Assembly: GCF_963576545.1 (NCBI RefSeq) | Contig: NW_026870549.1 | Span: 53,969-117,968 of the forward strand | From: Limanda limanda | Taxonomy: Eukaryota; Chordata; Actinopteri; Pleuronectiformes; Pleuronectidae | Direction of reading: 5' to 3' | Length of the DNA stretch: 64,000 nt | Shown here: piece by piece, positions 38,442-51,374 of the stretch | How positions within the stretch are numbered: position 1 is the first letter of the stretch | Layout of the letters: each line of letters starts with the position of its first letter | The notes under the pieces: generated by a model | Databases searched by the model: none | What the model was told of the DNA's origin: nothing | The model's input: only the letters and a program-made list of their open reading frames with translations | Position numbers and translations under genes: made by a program

Positions 38442-40840
38442 GTCTCTCCGACCTTCACAAAAAAAGTTATTCAAGAATATCTCCTCAGATTTGGGGGAAT
38501 TTCGTCGGTCGACCTCTTCCGAAGGTCGTACAAGCTCGGGGATGGTACCAATCGATCCGCAGGACCCAAATTAGTCCAGATGCAACCACTTTCCAAGTCT
38601 CTCCGACCTTCACAAAAAAAGTTATTCAAGAATATCTCTTTCTCCTATGTGCTTTCATCCCTAACCCTAACCCTAACCCTTCCGAAAGTCGGAGAAGCTC
38701 AAGGATGGTACTGATCGATGCGCGCTACCCCATTTAGTGGGGGTAGAGCCTACTTGCAAGTCTCTCCGACCTTCACAAAAAACGTTATTCAAGAATATCT
38801 CTTTCTCCTATGTGCTTTCATCCCTAACCCTAACCCTAACCCTTCCGAAAGTCGGAGAAGCTCAAGGATGGTACTGATCGATGCGCGCTACCCCATTTAG
38901 TGGGGGTAGAGCCTACTTGCAAGTCTCTCCGACCTTCACAAAAAAAGTTATTCAAGAATATCTCCTCAGATTTGGGGGAATTTCGTCGGTCGACCTCTTC
39001 CGAAGGTCGTACAAGCTCGGGGATGGTACCAATCGATCCGCAGGACCCAAATTAGTCCAGATGCAACCACTTTCCAAGTCTCTCCGACCTTCACAAAAAA
39101 AGTTATTCAAGAATATCTCTTTCTCCTATGTGCTTTCATCCCTAACCCTAACCCTAACCCTTCCGAAAGTCGGAGAAGCTCAAGGATGGTACCGATCGAT
39201 GCGCGCTACCCCATTTAGTGGGGGTAAAGCCTACTTGCAAGTCTCTCCGACCTTCACAAAAAAAGTTATTCAAGAATATCTCTTTCTCCTATGTGCTTTC
39301 ATCCCTAACCCTAACCCTAACCCTTCCGAAAGTCGGAGAAGCTCAAGGATGGTACCGATCGATGCGCGCTACCCCATTTAGTGGGGGTAGAGCCTACTTG
39401 CAAGTCTCTCCGACCTTCACAAAAAAAGTTATTCAAGAATATCTCCTCAGATTTGGGGGAATTTCGTCGGTCGACCTCTTCCGAAGGTCGTACAAGCTCG
39501 GGGATGGTACCAATCGATCCGCAGGACCCAAATTAGTCCAGATGCAACCACTTTCCAAGTCTCTCCGACCTTCACAAAAAAAGTTATTCAAGAATATCTC
39601 TTTCTCCTATGTGCTTTCATCCCTAACCCTAACCCTAACCCTTCCGAAAGTCGGAGAAGCTCAAGGATGGTACTGATCGATGCGCGCTACCCCATTTAGT
39701 GGGGGTAGAGCCTACTTGCAAGTCTCTCCGACCTTCACAAAAAACGTTATTCAAGAATATCTCTTTCTCCTATGTGCTTTCATCCCTAACCCTAACCCTA
39801 ACCCTTCCGAAAGTCGGAGAAGCTCAAGGATGGTACTGATCGATGCGCGCTACCCCATTTAGTGGGGGTAGAGCCTACTTGCAAGTCTCTCCGACCTTCA
39901 CAAAAAAAGTTATTCAAGAATATCTCCTCAGATTTGGGGGAATTTCGTCGGTCGACCTCTTCCGAAGGTCGTACAAGCTCGGGGATGGTACCAATCGATC
40001 CGCAGGACCCAAATTAGTCCAGATGCAACCACTTTCCAAGTCTCTCCGACCTTCACAAAAAAAGTTATTCAAGAATATCTCTTTCTCCTATGTGCTTTCA
40101 TCCCTAACCCTAACCCTTCCGAAAGTCGGAGAAGCTCAAGGATGGTACCGATCGATGCGCGCTACCCCATTTAGTGGGGGTAAAGCCTACTTGCAAGTCT
40201 CTCCGACCTTCACAAAAAAAGTTATTCAAGAATATCTCTTTCTCCTATGTGCTTTCATCCCTAACCCTAACCCTAACCCTTCCGAAAGTCGGAGAAGCTC
40301 AAGGATGGTACCGATCGATGCGCGCTACCCCATTTAGTGGGGGTAGAGCCTACTTGCAAGTCTCTCCGACCTTCACAAAAAAAGTTATTCAAGAATATCT
40401 CCTCAGATTTGGGGGAATTTCGTCGGTCGACCTCTTCCGAAGGTCGTACAAGCTCGGGGATGGTACCAATCGATCCGCAGGACCCAAATTAGTCCAGATG
40501 CAACCACTTTCCAAGTCTCTCCGACCTTCACAAAAAAAGTTATTCAAGAATATCTCTTTCTCCTATGTGCTTTCATCCCTAACCCTAACCCTAACCCTTC
40601 CGAAAGTCGGAGAAGCTCAAGGATGGTACTGATCGATGCGCGCTACCCCATTTAGTGGGGGTAGAGCCTACTTGCAAGTCTCTCCGACCTTCACAAAAAA
40701 CGTTATTCAAGAATATCTCTTTCTCCTATGTGCTTTCATCCCTAACCCTAACCCTAACCCTTCCGAAAGTCGGAGAAGCTCAAGGATGGTACTGATCGAT
40801 GCGCGCTACCCCATTTAGTGGGGGTAGAGCCTACTTGCAA
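38442..40840 (+). repeat. Regular 481-bp B-A-A repeat, five copies (duplicate of 27.4-30.3 kb)
   Basis: Five B-A-A blocks, one 6 bp shorter because an A unit lost a telomeric hexamer. Subtypes run X Y X Y X, one X fewer than copy 1. The block count therefore changed after the 11-kb duplication. Confidence 0.9.
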
Positions 40841-43800
40841 GTCTCTCCGACCTTCACAAAAAAAGTTATTCAAGAATATCTCCTCAGATTTGGGGGAATT
40901 TCGTCGGTCGACCTCTTCCGAAGGTCGTACAAGCTCGGGGATGGTACCAATCGATCCGCAGGACCCAAATTAGTCCAGATGCAACCACTTTCCAAGTCTC
41001 TCCGACCTTCACAAAAAAAGTTATTCAAGAATATCTCTTTCTCCTATGTGCTTTCATCCCTAACCCTAACCCTAACCCTTCCGAAAGTCGGAGAAGCTCA
41101 AGGATGGTACCGATCGATGCGCGCTACCCCATTTAGTGGGGGTAGAGCCTACTTGCATGTCTCTCCGACCTTCACAAAAAAAGTTATTCAAGAATATCTC
41201 TTTCTCCTATGTGCTTTCATCCCTAACCCTAACCCTAACCCTTCCGAAAGTCGGAAAAGCTCAAGGATGGTACCGATCGATGCGCGCTACCCCATTTAGT
41301 GGGGGTAGAGCCTACTTGCAAGTCTCTCCGACCTTCACAAAAAAAGTTATTCAAGAATATCTCTTTCTCCTATGTGCTTTCATCCCTAACCCTAACCCTA
41401 ACCCTTCCGAAAGTCGGAGAAGCTCAAGGATGGTACCGATCGATGCGCGCTACCCCATTTAGTGGGGGTAGAGCCTACTTGCAAGTCTCTCCGACCTTCA
41501 CAAAAAAAGTTATTCAAGAATATCTCCTCAGATTTGGGGGAATTTCGTCGGTCGACCTCTTCCGAAGGTCGTACAAGCTCGGGGATGGTACCAATCGATC
41601 CGCAGGACCCAAATTAGTCCAGATGCAACCACTTTCCAAGTCTCTCCGACCTTCACAAAAAAAGTTATTCAAGAATATCTCTTTCTCCTATGTGCTTTCA
41701 TCCCTAACCCTAACCCTAACCCTTCCGAAAGTCGGAGAAGCTCAAGGATGGTACCGATCGATGCGCGCTACCCCATTTAGTGGGGGTAGAGCCTACTTGC
41801 AAGTCTCTCCGACCTTCACAAAAAAAGTTATTCAAGAATATCTCTTTCTCCTATGTGCTTTCATCCCTAACCCTAACCCTAACCCTTCCGAAAGTCGGAG
41901 AAGCTCAAGGATGGTACCGATCGATGCGCGCTACCCCATTTAGTGGGGGTAGAGCCTACTTGCAAGTCTCTCCGACCTTCACAAAAAAAGTTATTCAAGA
42001 ATATCTCTTTCTCCTATGTGCTTTCATCCCTAACCCTAACCCTAACCCTTCCGAAAGTCGGAGAAGCTCAAGGATGGTACCGATCGATGCGCGCTACCCC
42101 ATTTAGTGGGGGTAGAGCCTACTTGCAAGTCTCTCCGACCTTCACAAAAAAAGTTATTCAAGAATATCTCCTCAGATTTGGGGGAATTTCGTCGGTCGAC
42201 CTCTTCCGAAGGTCGTACAAGCTCGGGGATGGTACCAATCGATCCGCAGGACCCAAATTAGTCCAGATGCAACCACTTTCCAAGTCTCTCCGACCTTCAC
42301 AAAAAAAGTTATTCAAGAATATCTCTTTCTCCTATGTGCTTTCATCCCTAACCCTAACCCTAACCCTTCCGAAAGTCGGAGAAGCTCAAGGATGGTACCG
42401 ATCGATGTGCGCTACCCCATTTAGTGGGGGTAGAGCCTACTTGCAAGTCTCTCCGACCTTCACAAAAAAAGTTATTCAAGAATATCTCTTTCTCCTATGT
42501 GCTTTCATCCCTAACCCTAACCCTAACCCTTCCGAAAGTCGGAGAAGCTCAAGGATGGTACCGATCGATGCGCGCTACCCCATTTAGTGGGGGTAGAGCC
42601 TACTTGCAAGTCTCTCCGACCTTCACAAAAAAAGTTATTCAAGAATATCTCTTTCTCCTATGTGCTTTCATCCCTAACCCTAACCCTAACCCTTCCGAAA
42701 GTCGGAGAAGCTCAAGGATGGTACCGATCGATGCGCGCTACCCCATTTAGTGGGGGTAGAGCCTACTTGCAAGTCTCTCCGACCTTCACAAAAAAAGTTA
42801 TTCAAGAATATCTCCTCAGATTTGGGGGAATTTCGTCGGTCGACCTCTTCCGAAGGTCGTACAAGCTCGGGGATGGTACCAATCGATCCGCAGGACCCAA
42901 ATTAGTCCAGATGCAACCACTTTCCAAGTCTCTCCGACCTTCACAAAAAAAGTTATTCAAGAATATCTCTTTCTCCTACGTGCTTTCATCCCTAACCCTA
43001 ACCCTAACCCTTCCGAAAGTCGGAGAAGCTCAAGGATGGTACCGATCGATGCGCGCAACCCCATTTAGTGGGGGTAGAGCCTACTTGCAAGTCTCTCCGA
43101 CCTTCACAAAAAAAGTTATTCAAGAATATCTCTTTCTCCTATGTGCTTTCATCCCTAACCCTAACCCTAACCCTTCCGAAAGTCGGAGAAGCTCAAGGAT
43201 GGTACCGATCGATGCGCGCTACCCCATTTAGTGGGGGTAGAGCCTACTTGCAAGTCTCTCCGACCTTCACAAAAAAAGTTATTCAAGAATATCTCCTCAG
43301 ATTTGGGGGAATTTCGTCGGTCGACCTCTTCCGAAGGTCGTACAAGCTCGGGGATGGTACCAATCGATCCGCAGGACCCAAATTAGTCCAGATGCAACCA
43401 CTTTCCAAGTCTCTCCGACCTTCACAAAAAAAGTTATTCAAGAATATCTCTTTCTCCTATGTGCTTTCATCCCTAACCCTAACCCTAACCCTTCCGAAAG
43501 TCGGAGAAGCTCAAGGATGGTACCGATCGATGTGCGCTACCCCATTTAGTGGGGGTAGAGCCTACTTGCAAGTCTCTCCGACCTTCACAAAAAAAGTTAT
43601 TCAAGAATATCTCTTTCTCCTATGTGCTTTCATCCCTAACCCTAACCCTAACCCTTCCGAAAGTCGGAGAAGCTCAAGGATGGTACCGATCGATGCGCGC
43701 TACCCCATTTAGTGGGGGTAGAGCCTACTTGCAAGTCTCTCCGACCTTCACAAAAAAAGTTATTCAAGAATATCTCTTTCTCCTATGTGCTTTCATCCCT

Positions 43801-45643
43801 AACCCTAACCCTAACCCTTACGAAAGTCGGAGAAGCTCAAGGATGGTACCGATCGATGCGCGCTACCCCATTTAGTGGGGGTAGAGCCTACTTGCAAGTC
43901 TCTCCGACCTTCACAAAAAAAGTTATTCAAGAATATCTCTTTCTCCTATGTGCTTTCATCCCTAACCCTAACCCTAACCCTTCCGAAAGTCGGAGAAGCT
44001 CAAGGATGGTACCGATCGATGCGCGCTACCCCATTTAGTGGGGGTAGAGCCTACTTGCAAGTCTCTCCGACCTTCACAAAAAAAGTTATTCAAGAATATC
44101 TCCTCAGATTTGGGGGAATTTCGTCGGTCGACCTCTTCCGAAGGTCGTACAAGCTCGGGGATGGTACCAATCGATCCGCAGGACCCAAATTAGTCCAGAT
44201 GCAACCACTTTCCAAGTCTCTCCGACCTTCACAAAAAAAGTTATTCAAGAATATCTCTTTCTCCTATGTGCTTTCATCCCTAACCCTAACCCTAACCCTT
44301 CCGAAAGTCGGAGAAGCTCAAGGATGGTACCGATCGATGTGCGCTACCCCATTTAGTGGGGGTAGAGCCTACTTGCAAGTCTCTCCGACCTTCACAAAAA
44401 AAGTTATTCAAGAATATCTCTTTCTCCTATGTGCTTTCATCCCTAACCCTAACCCTAACCCTTCCGAAAGTCGGAGAAGCTCAAGGATGGTACCGATCGA
44501 TGCGCGCTACCCCATTTAGTGGGGGTAGAGCCTACTTGCAAGTCTCTCCGACCTTCACAAAAAAAGTTATTCAAGAATATCTCTTTCTCCTATGTGCTTT
44601 CATCCCTAACCCTAACCCTAACCCTTCCGAAAGTCGGAGAAGCTCAAGGATGGTACCGATCGATGCGCGCTACCCCATTTAGTGGGGGTAGAGCCTACTT
44701 GCAAGTCTCTCCGACCTTCACAAAAAAAGTTATTCAAGAATATCTCTTTCTCCTATGTGCTTTCATCCCTAACCCTAACCCTAACCCTTCCGAAAGTCGG
44801 AGAAGCTCAAGGATGGTACCGATCGATGCGCGCTACCCCATTTAGTGGGGGTAGAGCCTACTTGCAAGTCTCTCCGACCTTCACAAAAAAAGTTATTCAA
44901 GAATATCTCCTCAGATTTGGGGGAATTTCGTCGGTCGACCTCTTCCGAAGGTCGTACAAGCTCGGGGATGGTACCAATCGATCCGCAGGACCCAAATTAG
45001 TCCAGATGCAACCACTTTCCAAGTCTCTCCGACCTTCACAAAAAAAGTTATTCAAGAATATCTCTTTCTCCTATGTGCTTTCATCCCTAACCCTAACCCT
45101 AACCCTTCCGAAAGTCGGAGAAGCTCAAGGATGGTACCGATCGATGCGCGCTACCCCATTTAGTGGGGGTAGAGCCTACTTGCAAGTCTCTCCGACCTTC
45201 ACAAAAAAAGTTATTCAAGAATATCTCTTTCTCCTATGTGCTTTCATCCCTAACCCTAACCCTAACCCTTCCGAAAGTCGGAGAAGCTCAAGGATGGTAC
45301 CGATCGATGCGCGCTACCCCATTTAGTGGGGGTAGAGCCTACTTGCAAGTCTCTCCGACCTTCACAAAAAAAGTTATTCAAGAATATCTCCTCAGATTTG
45401 GGGGAATTTCGTCGGTCGACCTCTTCCGAAGGTCGTACAAGCTCGGGGATGGTACCAATCGATCCGCAGGACCCAAATTAGTCCAGATGCAACCACTTTC
45501 CAAGTCTCTCCGACCTTCACAAAAAAAGTTATTCAAGAATATCTCTTTCTCCTACGTGCTTTCATCTCTAACCCTAACCCTAACCCTTCCGAAAGTCGGA
45601 GAAGCTCAAGGATGGTACCGATCGATGCGCGCAACCCCATTTA

Positions 45644-45761
45644 GTGGGGGTAGAGCCTATCTCTTTCTCCTATGTGCTTTCATCCCTAACCCTAACCCTA
45701 ACCCTTCCGAAAGTCGGAGAAGCTCAAGGATGGTACCGATCGATGCGCGCTACCCCATTTA
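45644..45761 (+). repeat. Shortened A monomer (118 bp), duplicate of the one at 35,081
   Basis: Same 45-bp deletion with the same join (GAGCCTA to TCTCTTTC) at 45659/45660, exactly 10,563 bp from the first one. Confidence 0.92.
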
Positions 45762-46591
45762 GTGGGGGTAGAGCCTACTTGCAAGTCTCTCCGACCTTCA
45801 CAAAAAAAGTTATTCAAGAATATCTCTTTCTCCTATGTGCTTTCATCCCTAACCCTAACCCTAACCCTTCCGAAAGTCGGAGAAGCTCAAGGATGGTACC
45901 GATCGATGCGCGCTACCCCATTTAGTGGGGGTAAAGCCTACTTGCAAGTCTCTCCGACCTTCACAAAAAAAGTTATTCAAGAATATCTCCTCAGATTTGG
46001 GGGAATTTCGTCGGTCGACCTCTTCCGAAGGTCGTACAAGCTCGGGGATGGTACCAATCGATCCGCAGGACCCAAATTAGTCCAGATGCAACCACTTTCC
46101 AAGTCTCTCCGACCTTCACAAAAAAAGTTATTCAAGAATATCTCTTTCTCCTATGTGCTTTCGTCCCTAACCCTAACCCTAACCCTTCCGAAAGTCGGAG
46201 AAGCTCAAGGATGGTACCGATCGATGCGCGCAACCCCATTTAGTGGGGGTAGAGCCTACTTGCAAGTCTCTCCGACCTTCACAAAAAAAGTTATTCAAGA
46301 ATATCTCTTTCTCCTATGTGCTTTCATCCCTAACCCTAACCCTAACCCTTCCGAAAGTCGGAGAAGCTCAAGGATGGTACTGATCGATGCGCGCTACCCC
46401 ATTTAGTGGGGGTAGAGCCTACTTGCAAGTCTCTCCGACCTTCACAAAAAAAGTTATTCAAGAATATGTCTTTCTCCTATGTGCTTTCATCCCTAACCCT
46501 AACCCTAACCCTTCCGAAAGTCGGAGAAGCTCAAGGATGGTACCGATCGATGCGCGCTACCCCATTTAGTGGGGGTAGAGCCTTTCTCTTT
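45667..46591 (+). repeat. 925-bp tandem duplication, copy 1
   Basis: Approximate limits. Holds the short A unit, an A with GGGGGTAAAGCC, B at 45948, an A with TTTCGTCCC near 46163 and CAACCCC, an A with GGTACTG, and an A whose head reads AATATGTCTTT. The next 925 bases repeat all of these. Confidence 0.88.
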
Positions 46592-46686
46592 CTCCTATGT
46601 GCTTTCATCCCTAACCCTAACCCTAACCCTTCCGAAAGTCGGAGAAGCTCAAGGATGGTACCGATCGATGCGCGCTACCCCATTTA
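46569..46686 (+). repeat. Third shortened A monomer (118 bp)
   Basis: Same 45-bp deletion but the join reads GAGCCTTTCTC rather than GAGCCTATCTC (base 46584). It corresponds to the 45,644 unit through the 925-bp duplication, with one extra substitution. Confidence 0.9.
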
Positions 46687-47516
46687 GTGGGGGTAGAGCC
46701 TACTTGCAAGTCTCTCCGACCTTCACAAAAAAAGTTATTCAAGAATATCTCTTTCTCCTATGTGCTTTCATCCCTAACCCTAACCCTAACCCTTCCGAAA
46801 GTCGGAGAAGCTCAAGGATGGTACCGATCGATGCGCGCTACCCCATTTAGTGGGGGTAAAGCCTACTTGCAAGTCTCTCCGACCTTCACAAAAAAAGTTA
46901 TTCAAGAATATCTCCTCAGATTTGGGGGAATTTCGTCGGTCGACCTCTTCCGAAGGTCGTACAAGCTCGGGGATGGTACCAATCGATCCGCAGGACCCAA
47001 ATTAGTCCAGATGCAACCACTTTCCAAGTCTCTCCGACCTTCACAAAAAAAGTTATTCAAGAATATCTCTTTCTCCTATGTGCTTTCGTCCCTAACCCTA
47101 ACCCTAACCCTTCCGAAAGTCGGAGAAGCTCAAGGATGGTACCGATCGATGCGCGCAACCCCATTTAGTGGGGGTAGAGCCTACTTGCAAGTCTCTCCGA
47201 CCTTCACAAAAAAAGTTATTCAAGAATATCTCTTTCTCCTATGTGCTTTCATCCCTAACCCTAACCCTAACCCTTCCGAAAGTCGGAGAAGCTCAAGGAT
47301 GGTACTGATCGATGCGCGCTACCCCATTTAGTGGGGGTAGAGCCTACTTGCAAGTCTCTCCGACCTTCACAAAAAAAGTTATTCAAGAATATGTCTTTCT
47401 CCTATGTGCTTTCATCCCTAACCCTAACCCTAACCCTTCCGAAAGTCGGAGAAGCTCAAGGATGGTACCGATCGATGCGCGCTACCCCATTTAGTGGGGG
47501 TAGAGCCTACTTGCAA
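46592..47516 (+). repeat. 925-bp tandem duplication, copy 2
   Basis: Repeats copy 1 (B at 46873), including TTTCGTCCC near 47088, CAACCCC, GGTACTG and AATATGTCTTT near 47391. Confidence 0.88.
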
Positions 47517-50249
47517 GTCTCTCCGACCTTTACAAAAAAAGTTATTCAAGAATATCTCCTCAGATTTGGGGGAATTTCGTCGGTCGACCTCTTCCGAAGG
47601 CCGTACAAGCTCGGGGATGGTACCAATCGATCCGCAGGACCCAAATTAGTCCAGATGCAACCACTTTTCAAGTCTCTCCGACCTTCACAAAAAAAGTTAT
47701 TCAAGAATATCTCTTTCTCCTATGTGCTTTCATCCCTAACCCTAACCCTAACCCTTCCGAAAGTCGGAGAAGCTCAAGGATGGTACCGATCGATGCGCGC
47801 TACCCCATTTAGTGGGGGTAGAGCCTACTTGCAAGTCTCTCCGACCTTCACAAAAAAAGTTATTCAAGAATATCTCTTTCTCCTATGTGCTTTCATCCCT
47901 AACCCTAACCCTAACCCTTCCGAAAGTCGGAGAAGCTCAAGGATGGTACCGATCGATGCGCGCTACCCCATTTAGTGGGGGTAGAGCCTACTTGCAAGTC
48001 TCTCGGACCTTCACAAAAAAAGTTATTCAAGAATATCTCTTTCTCCTATGTGCTTTCATCCCTAACCCTAACCCTAACCCTTCCGAAAGTCGGAGAAGCT
48101 CAAGGATGGTACCGATCGATGCGCGCTACCCCATTTAGTGGGGGTAGAGCCTACTTGCAAGTCTCTCCGACCTTCACAAAAAAAGTTATTCAAGAATATC
48201 TCCTCAGATTTGGGGGAATTTCGTCGGTCGACCTCTTCCGAAGGTCGTACAAGCTCGGGGATGGTACCAATCGATCCGCAGGACCCAAATTAGTCCAGAT
48301 GCAACCACTTTCCAAGTCTCTCCGACCTTCACAAAAAAAGTTATTCAAGAATATCTCTTTCTCCTATGTGCTTTCATCCCTAACCCTAACCCTAACCCTT
48401 CCGAAAGTCGGAGAAGCTCAAGGATGGTACCGATCGATGCGCGCTACCCCATTTAGTGGGGGTAGAGCCTACTTGCAAGTCTCTCCGACCTTCACAAAAA
48501 ACGTTATTCAAGAATATCTCTTTCTCCTATGTGCTTTCATCCCTAACCCTAACCCTAACCCTTCCGAAAGTCGGAGAAGCTCAAGGATGGTACCGATCGA
48601 TGCGCGCTACCCCATTTAGTGGGGGTAGAGCCTACTTGCAAGTCTCTCCGACCTTCACAAAAAAAGTTATTCAAGAATATCTCCTCAGATTTGGGGGAAT
48701 TTCGTCGGTCGACCTCTTCCGAAGGTCGTACAAGCTCAAGGATGGTACCAATCGATCCGCAGGACCCAAATTAGTCCAGATGCAACCACTTTCCAAGTCT
48801 CTCCGACCTTCACAAAAAAAGTTATTCAAGAATATCTCTTTCTCCTATGTGCTTTCATCCCTAACCCTAACCCTAACCCTTCCGAAAGTCGGAGAAGCTC
48901 AAGGATGGTACCGATCGATGCGCGCTACCCCATTTAGTGGGGGTAGAGCCTACTTGCAAGTCTCTCCGACCTTCACAAAAAAAGTTATTCAAGAATATCT
49001 CTTTCTCCTATGTGCTTTCATCCCTAACCCTAACCCTAACCCTTCCGAAAGTCGGAGAAGCTCAAGGATGGTACCGATCGATGCGCGCTACCCCATTTAG
49101 TGGGGGTAGAGCCTACTTGCAAGTCTCTCCGACCTTCACAAAAAAAGTTATTCAAGAATATCTCTTTCTCCTATGTGCTTTCATCCCTAACCCTAACCCT
49201 TCCGAAAGTCGGAGAAGCTCAAGGATGGTACCGATCGATGCGCGCTACCCCATTTAGTGGGGGTAGAGCCTACTTGCAAGTCTCTCCGACCTTCACAAAA
49301 AAAGTTATTCAAGAATATCTCTTTCTCCTATGTGCTTTCATCCCTAACCCTAACCCTAACCCTTCCGAAAGTCGGAGAAGCTCAAGGATGGTACCGATCG
49401 ATGCGCGCAACCCCATTTAGTGGGGGTAGAGCCTACTTGCAAGTCTCTCCGACCTTCACAAAAAAAGTTATTCAAGAATATCTCCTCAGATTTGGGGGAA
49501 TTTCGTCGGTCGACCTCTTCCGAAGGTCGTACAAGCTCGGGGATGGTACCAATCGATCTGCAGGACCCAAATTAGTCCAGATGCAACCACTTTCCAAGTC
49601 TCTCCGACCTTCACAAAAAAAGTTATTCAAGAATATCTCTTTCTCCTATGTGCTTTCATCCCTAACCCTAACCCTAACCCTTCCAAAAGTCGGAGAAGCT
49701 CAAGGATGGTACCGATCGATGCGCGCTACCCCATTTAGTGGGGGTAGAGCCTACTTGCAAGTCTCTCCGACCTTCACAAAAAAAGTTATTCAAGAATATC
49801 TCTTTCTCCTATGTGCTTTCATCCCTAACCCTAACCCTAACCCTTCCGAAAGTCGGAGAAGCTCAAGGATGGTACCGATCGATGCGCGCTACCCCATTTA
49901 GTGGGGGTAGAGCCTACTTGCAAGTCTCTCCGACCTTCACAAAAAAAGTTATTCAAGAATATCTCTTTCTCCTATGTGCTTTCATCCCTAACCCTAACCC
50001 TAACCCTTCCGAAAGTCGGAGAAGCTCAAGGATGGTACCGATCGATGCGCGCTACCCCATTTAGTGGGGGTAGAGCCTACTTGCAAGTCTCTCGGACCTT
50101 CACAAAAAAAGTTATTCAAGAATATCTCTTTCTCCTATGTGCTTTCATCCCTAACCCTAACCCTAACCCTTCCGAAAGTCGGAGAAGCTCAAGGATGGTA
50201 CCGATCGATGCGCGCTACCCCATTTAGTGGGGGTAGAGCCTACTTGCAA
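47517..50249 (+). repeat. Array segment with marked B subtypes
   Basis: B units start at 47517, 48161, 48642 and 49443. The first has CCTTTACAAA, AGGCCGTAC and CCACTTTTCAA. The third has CTCAAGG, the A-type reading, instead of CTCGGGG. The A units starting at 47998 and 50087 have TCTCGGACC in place of TCTCCGACC; each lies just before a B. Confidence 0.9.
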
Positions 50250-51374
50250 GTCTCTCCGACCTTTACAAAAAAAGTTATTCAAGAATATCTCCTCAGATTT
50301 GGGGGAATTTCGTCGGTCGACCTCTTCCGAAGGTCGTACAAGCTCGGGGATGGTACCAATCGATCCGCAGGACCCAAATTAGTCCAGATGCAACCACTTT
50401 TCAAGTCTCTCCGACCTTCACAAAAAAAGTTATTCAAGAATATCTCTTTCTCCTATGTGCTTTCATCCCTAACCCTAACCCTAACCCTTCCGAAAGTCGG
50501 AGAAGCTCAAGGATGGTACCGATCGATGCGCGCTACCCCATTTAGTGGGGGTAGAGCCTACTTGCAAGTCTCTCCGACCTTCACAAAAAAAGTTATTCAA
50601 GAATATCTCTTTCTCCTATGTGCTTTCATCCCTAACCCTAACCCTAACCCTTCCGAAAGTCGGAGAAGCTCAAGGATGGTACCGATCGATGCGCGCTACC
50701 CCATTTAGTGGGGGTAGAGCCTACTTGCAAGTCTCTCGGACCTTCACAAAAAAAGTTATTCAAGAATATCTCTTTCTCCTATGTGCTTTCATCCCTAACC
50801 CTAACCCTAACCCTTCCGAAAGTCGGAGAAGCTCAAGGATGGTACCGATCGATGCGCGCTACCCCATTTAGTGGGGGTAGAGCCTACTTGCAAGTCTCTC
50901 CGACCTTCACAAAAAAAGTTATTCAAGAATATCTCCTCAGATTTGGGGGAATTTCGTCGGTCGACCTCTTCCGAAGGTCGTACAAGCTCGGGGATGGTAC
51001 CAATCGATCCGCAGGACCCAAATTAGTCCAGATGCAACCACTTTCCAAGTCTCTCCGACCTTCACAAAAAAAGTTATTCAAGAATATCTCTTTCTCCTAT
51101 GTGCTTTCATCCCTAACCCTAACCCTAACCCTTCCGAAAGTCGGAGAAGCTCAAGGATGGTACCGATCGATGCGCGCTACCCCATTTAGTGGGGGTAGAG
51201 CCTACTTGCAAGTCTCTCCGACCTTCACAAAAAAAGTTATTCAAGAATATCTCTTTCTCCTATGTGCTTTCATCCCTAACCCTAACCCTAACCCTTCCGA
51301 AAGTCGGAGAAGCTCAAGGATGGTACCGATCGATGCGCGCTACCCCATTTAGTGGGGGTAGAGCCTACTTGCAA
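50250..51374 (+). repeat. 1,125-bp tandem duplication, copy 1
   Basis: Marked B (CCTTTACAAA and CCACTTTTCAA), three A units of which the third has TCTCGGACC, standard B at 50894, and two A units. Confidence 0.9.

Larger units (their letters stand above)
35540..45947 (+). repeat. 11-kb segmental duplication, copy 2
   Basis: Matches 24,496-35,384 with the same private variants: CGAAAA near 36045, CTACGTG near 36715, CAACGCC at 37439-37442, AAAAAAATTT near 37658, GTCAAGATG near 37932, TTGCATGTC near 41156, CTTACGAAAG near 43819, ATCTCTAACC near 45567 and the 45-bp deletion at 45659. It lacks one 481-bp B-A-A block and has one hexamer fewer in the A unit with box 40174. B units start at 36029, 36510, 37154, 37798, 38442, 38923, 39404, 39885, 40360, 40841, 41485, 42129, 42773, 43254, 44061, 44868 and 45349. 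The match ends near 45,930, where this copy has GGGGGTAAAGCC. Confidence 0.9.
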
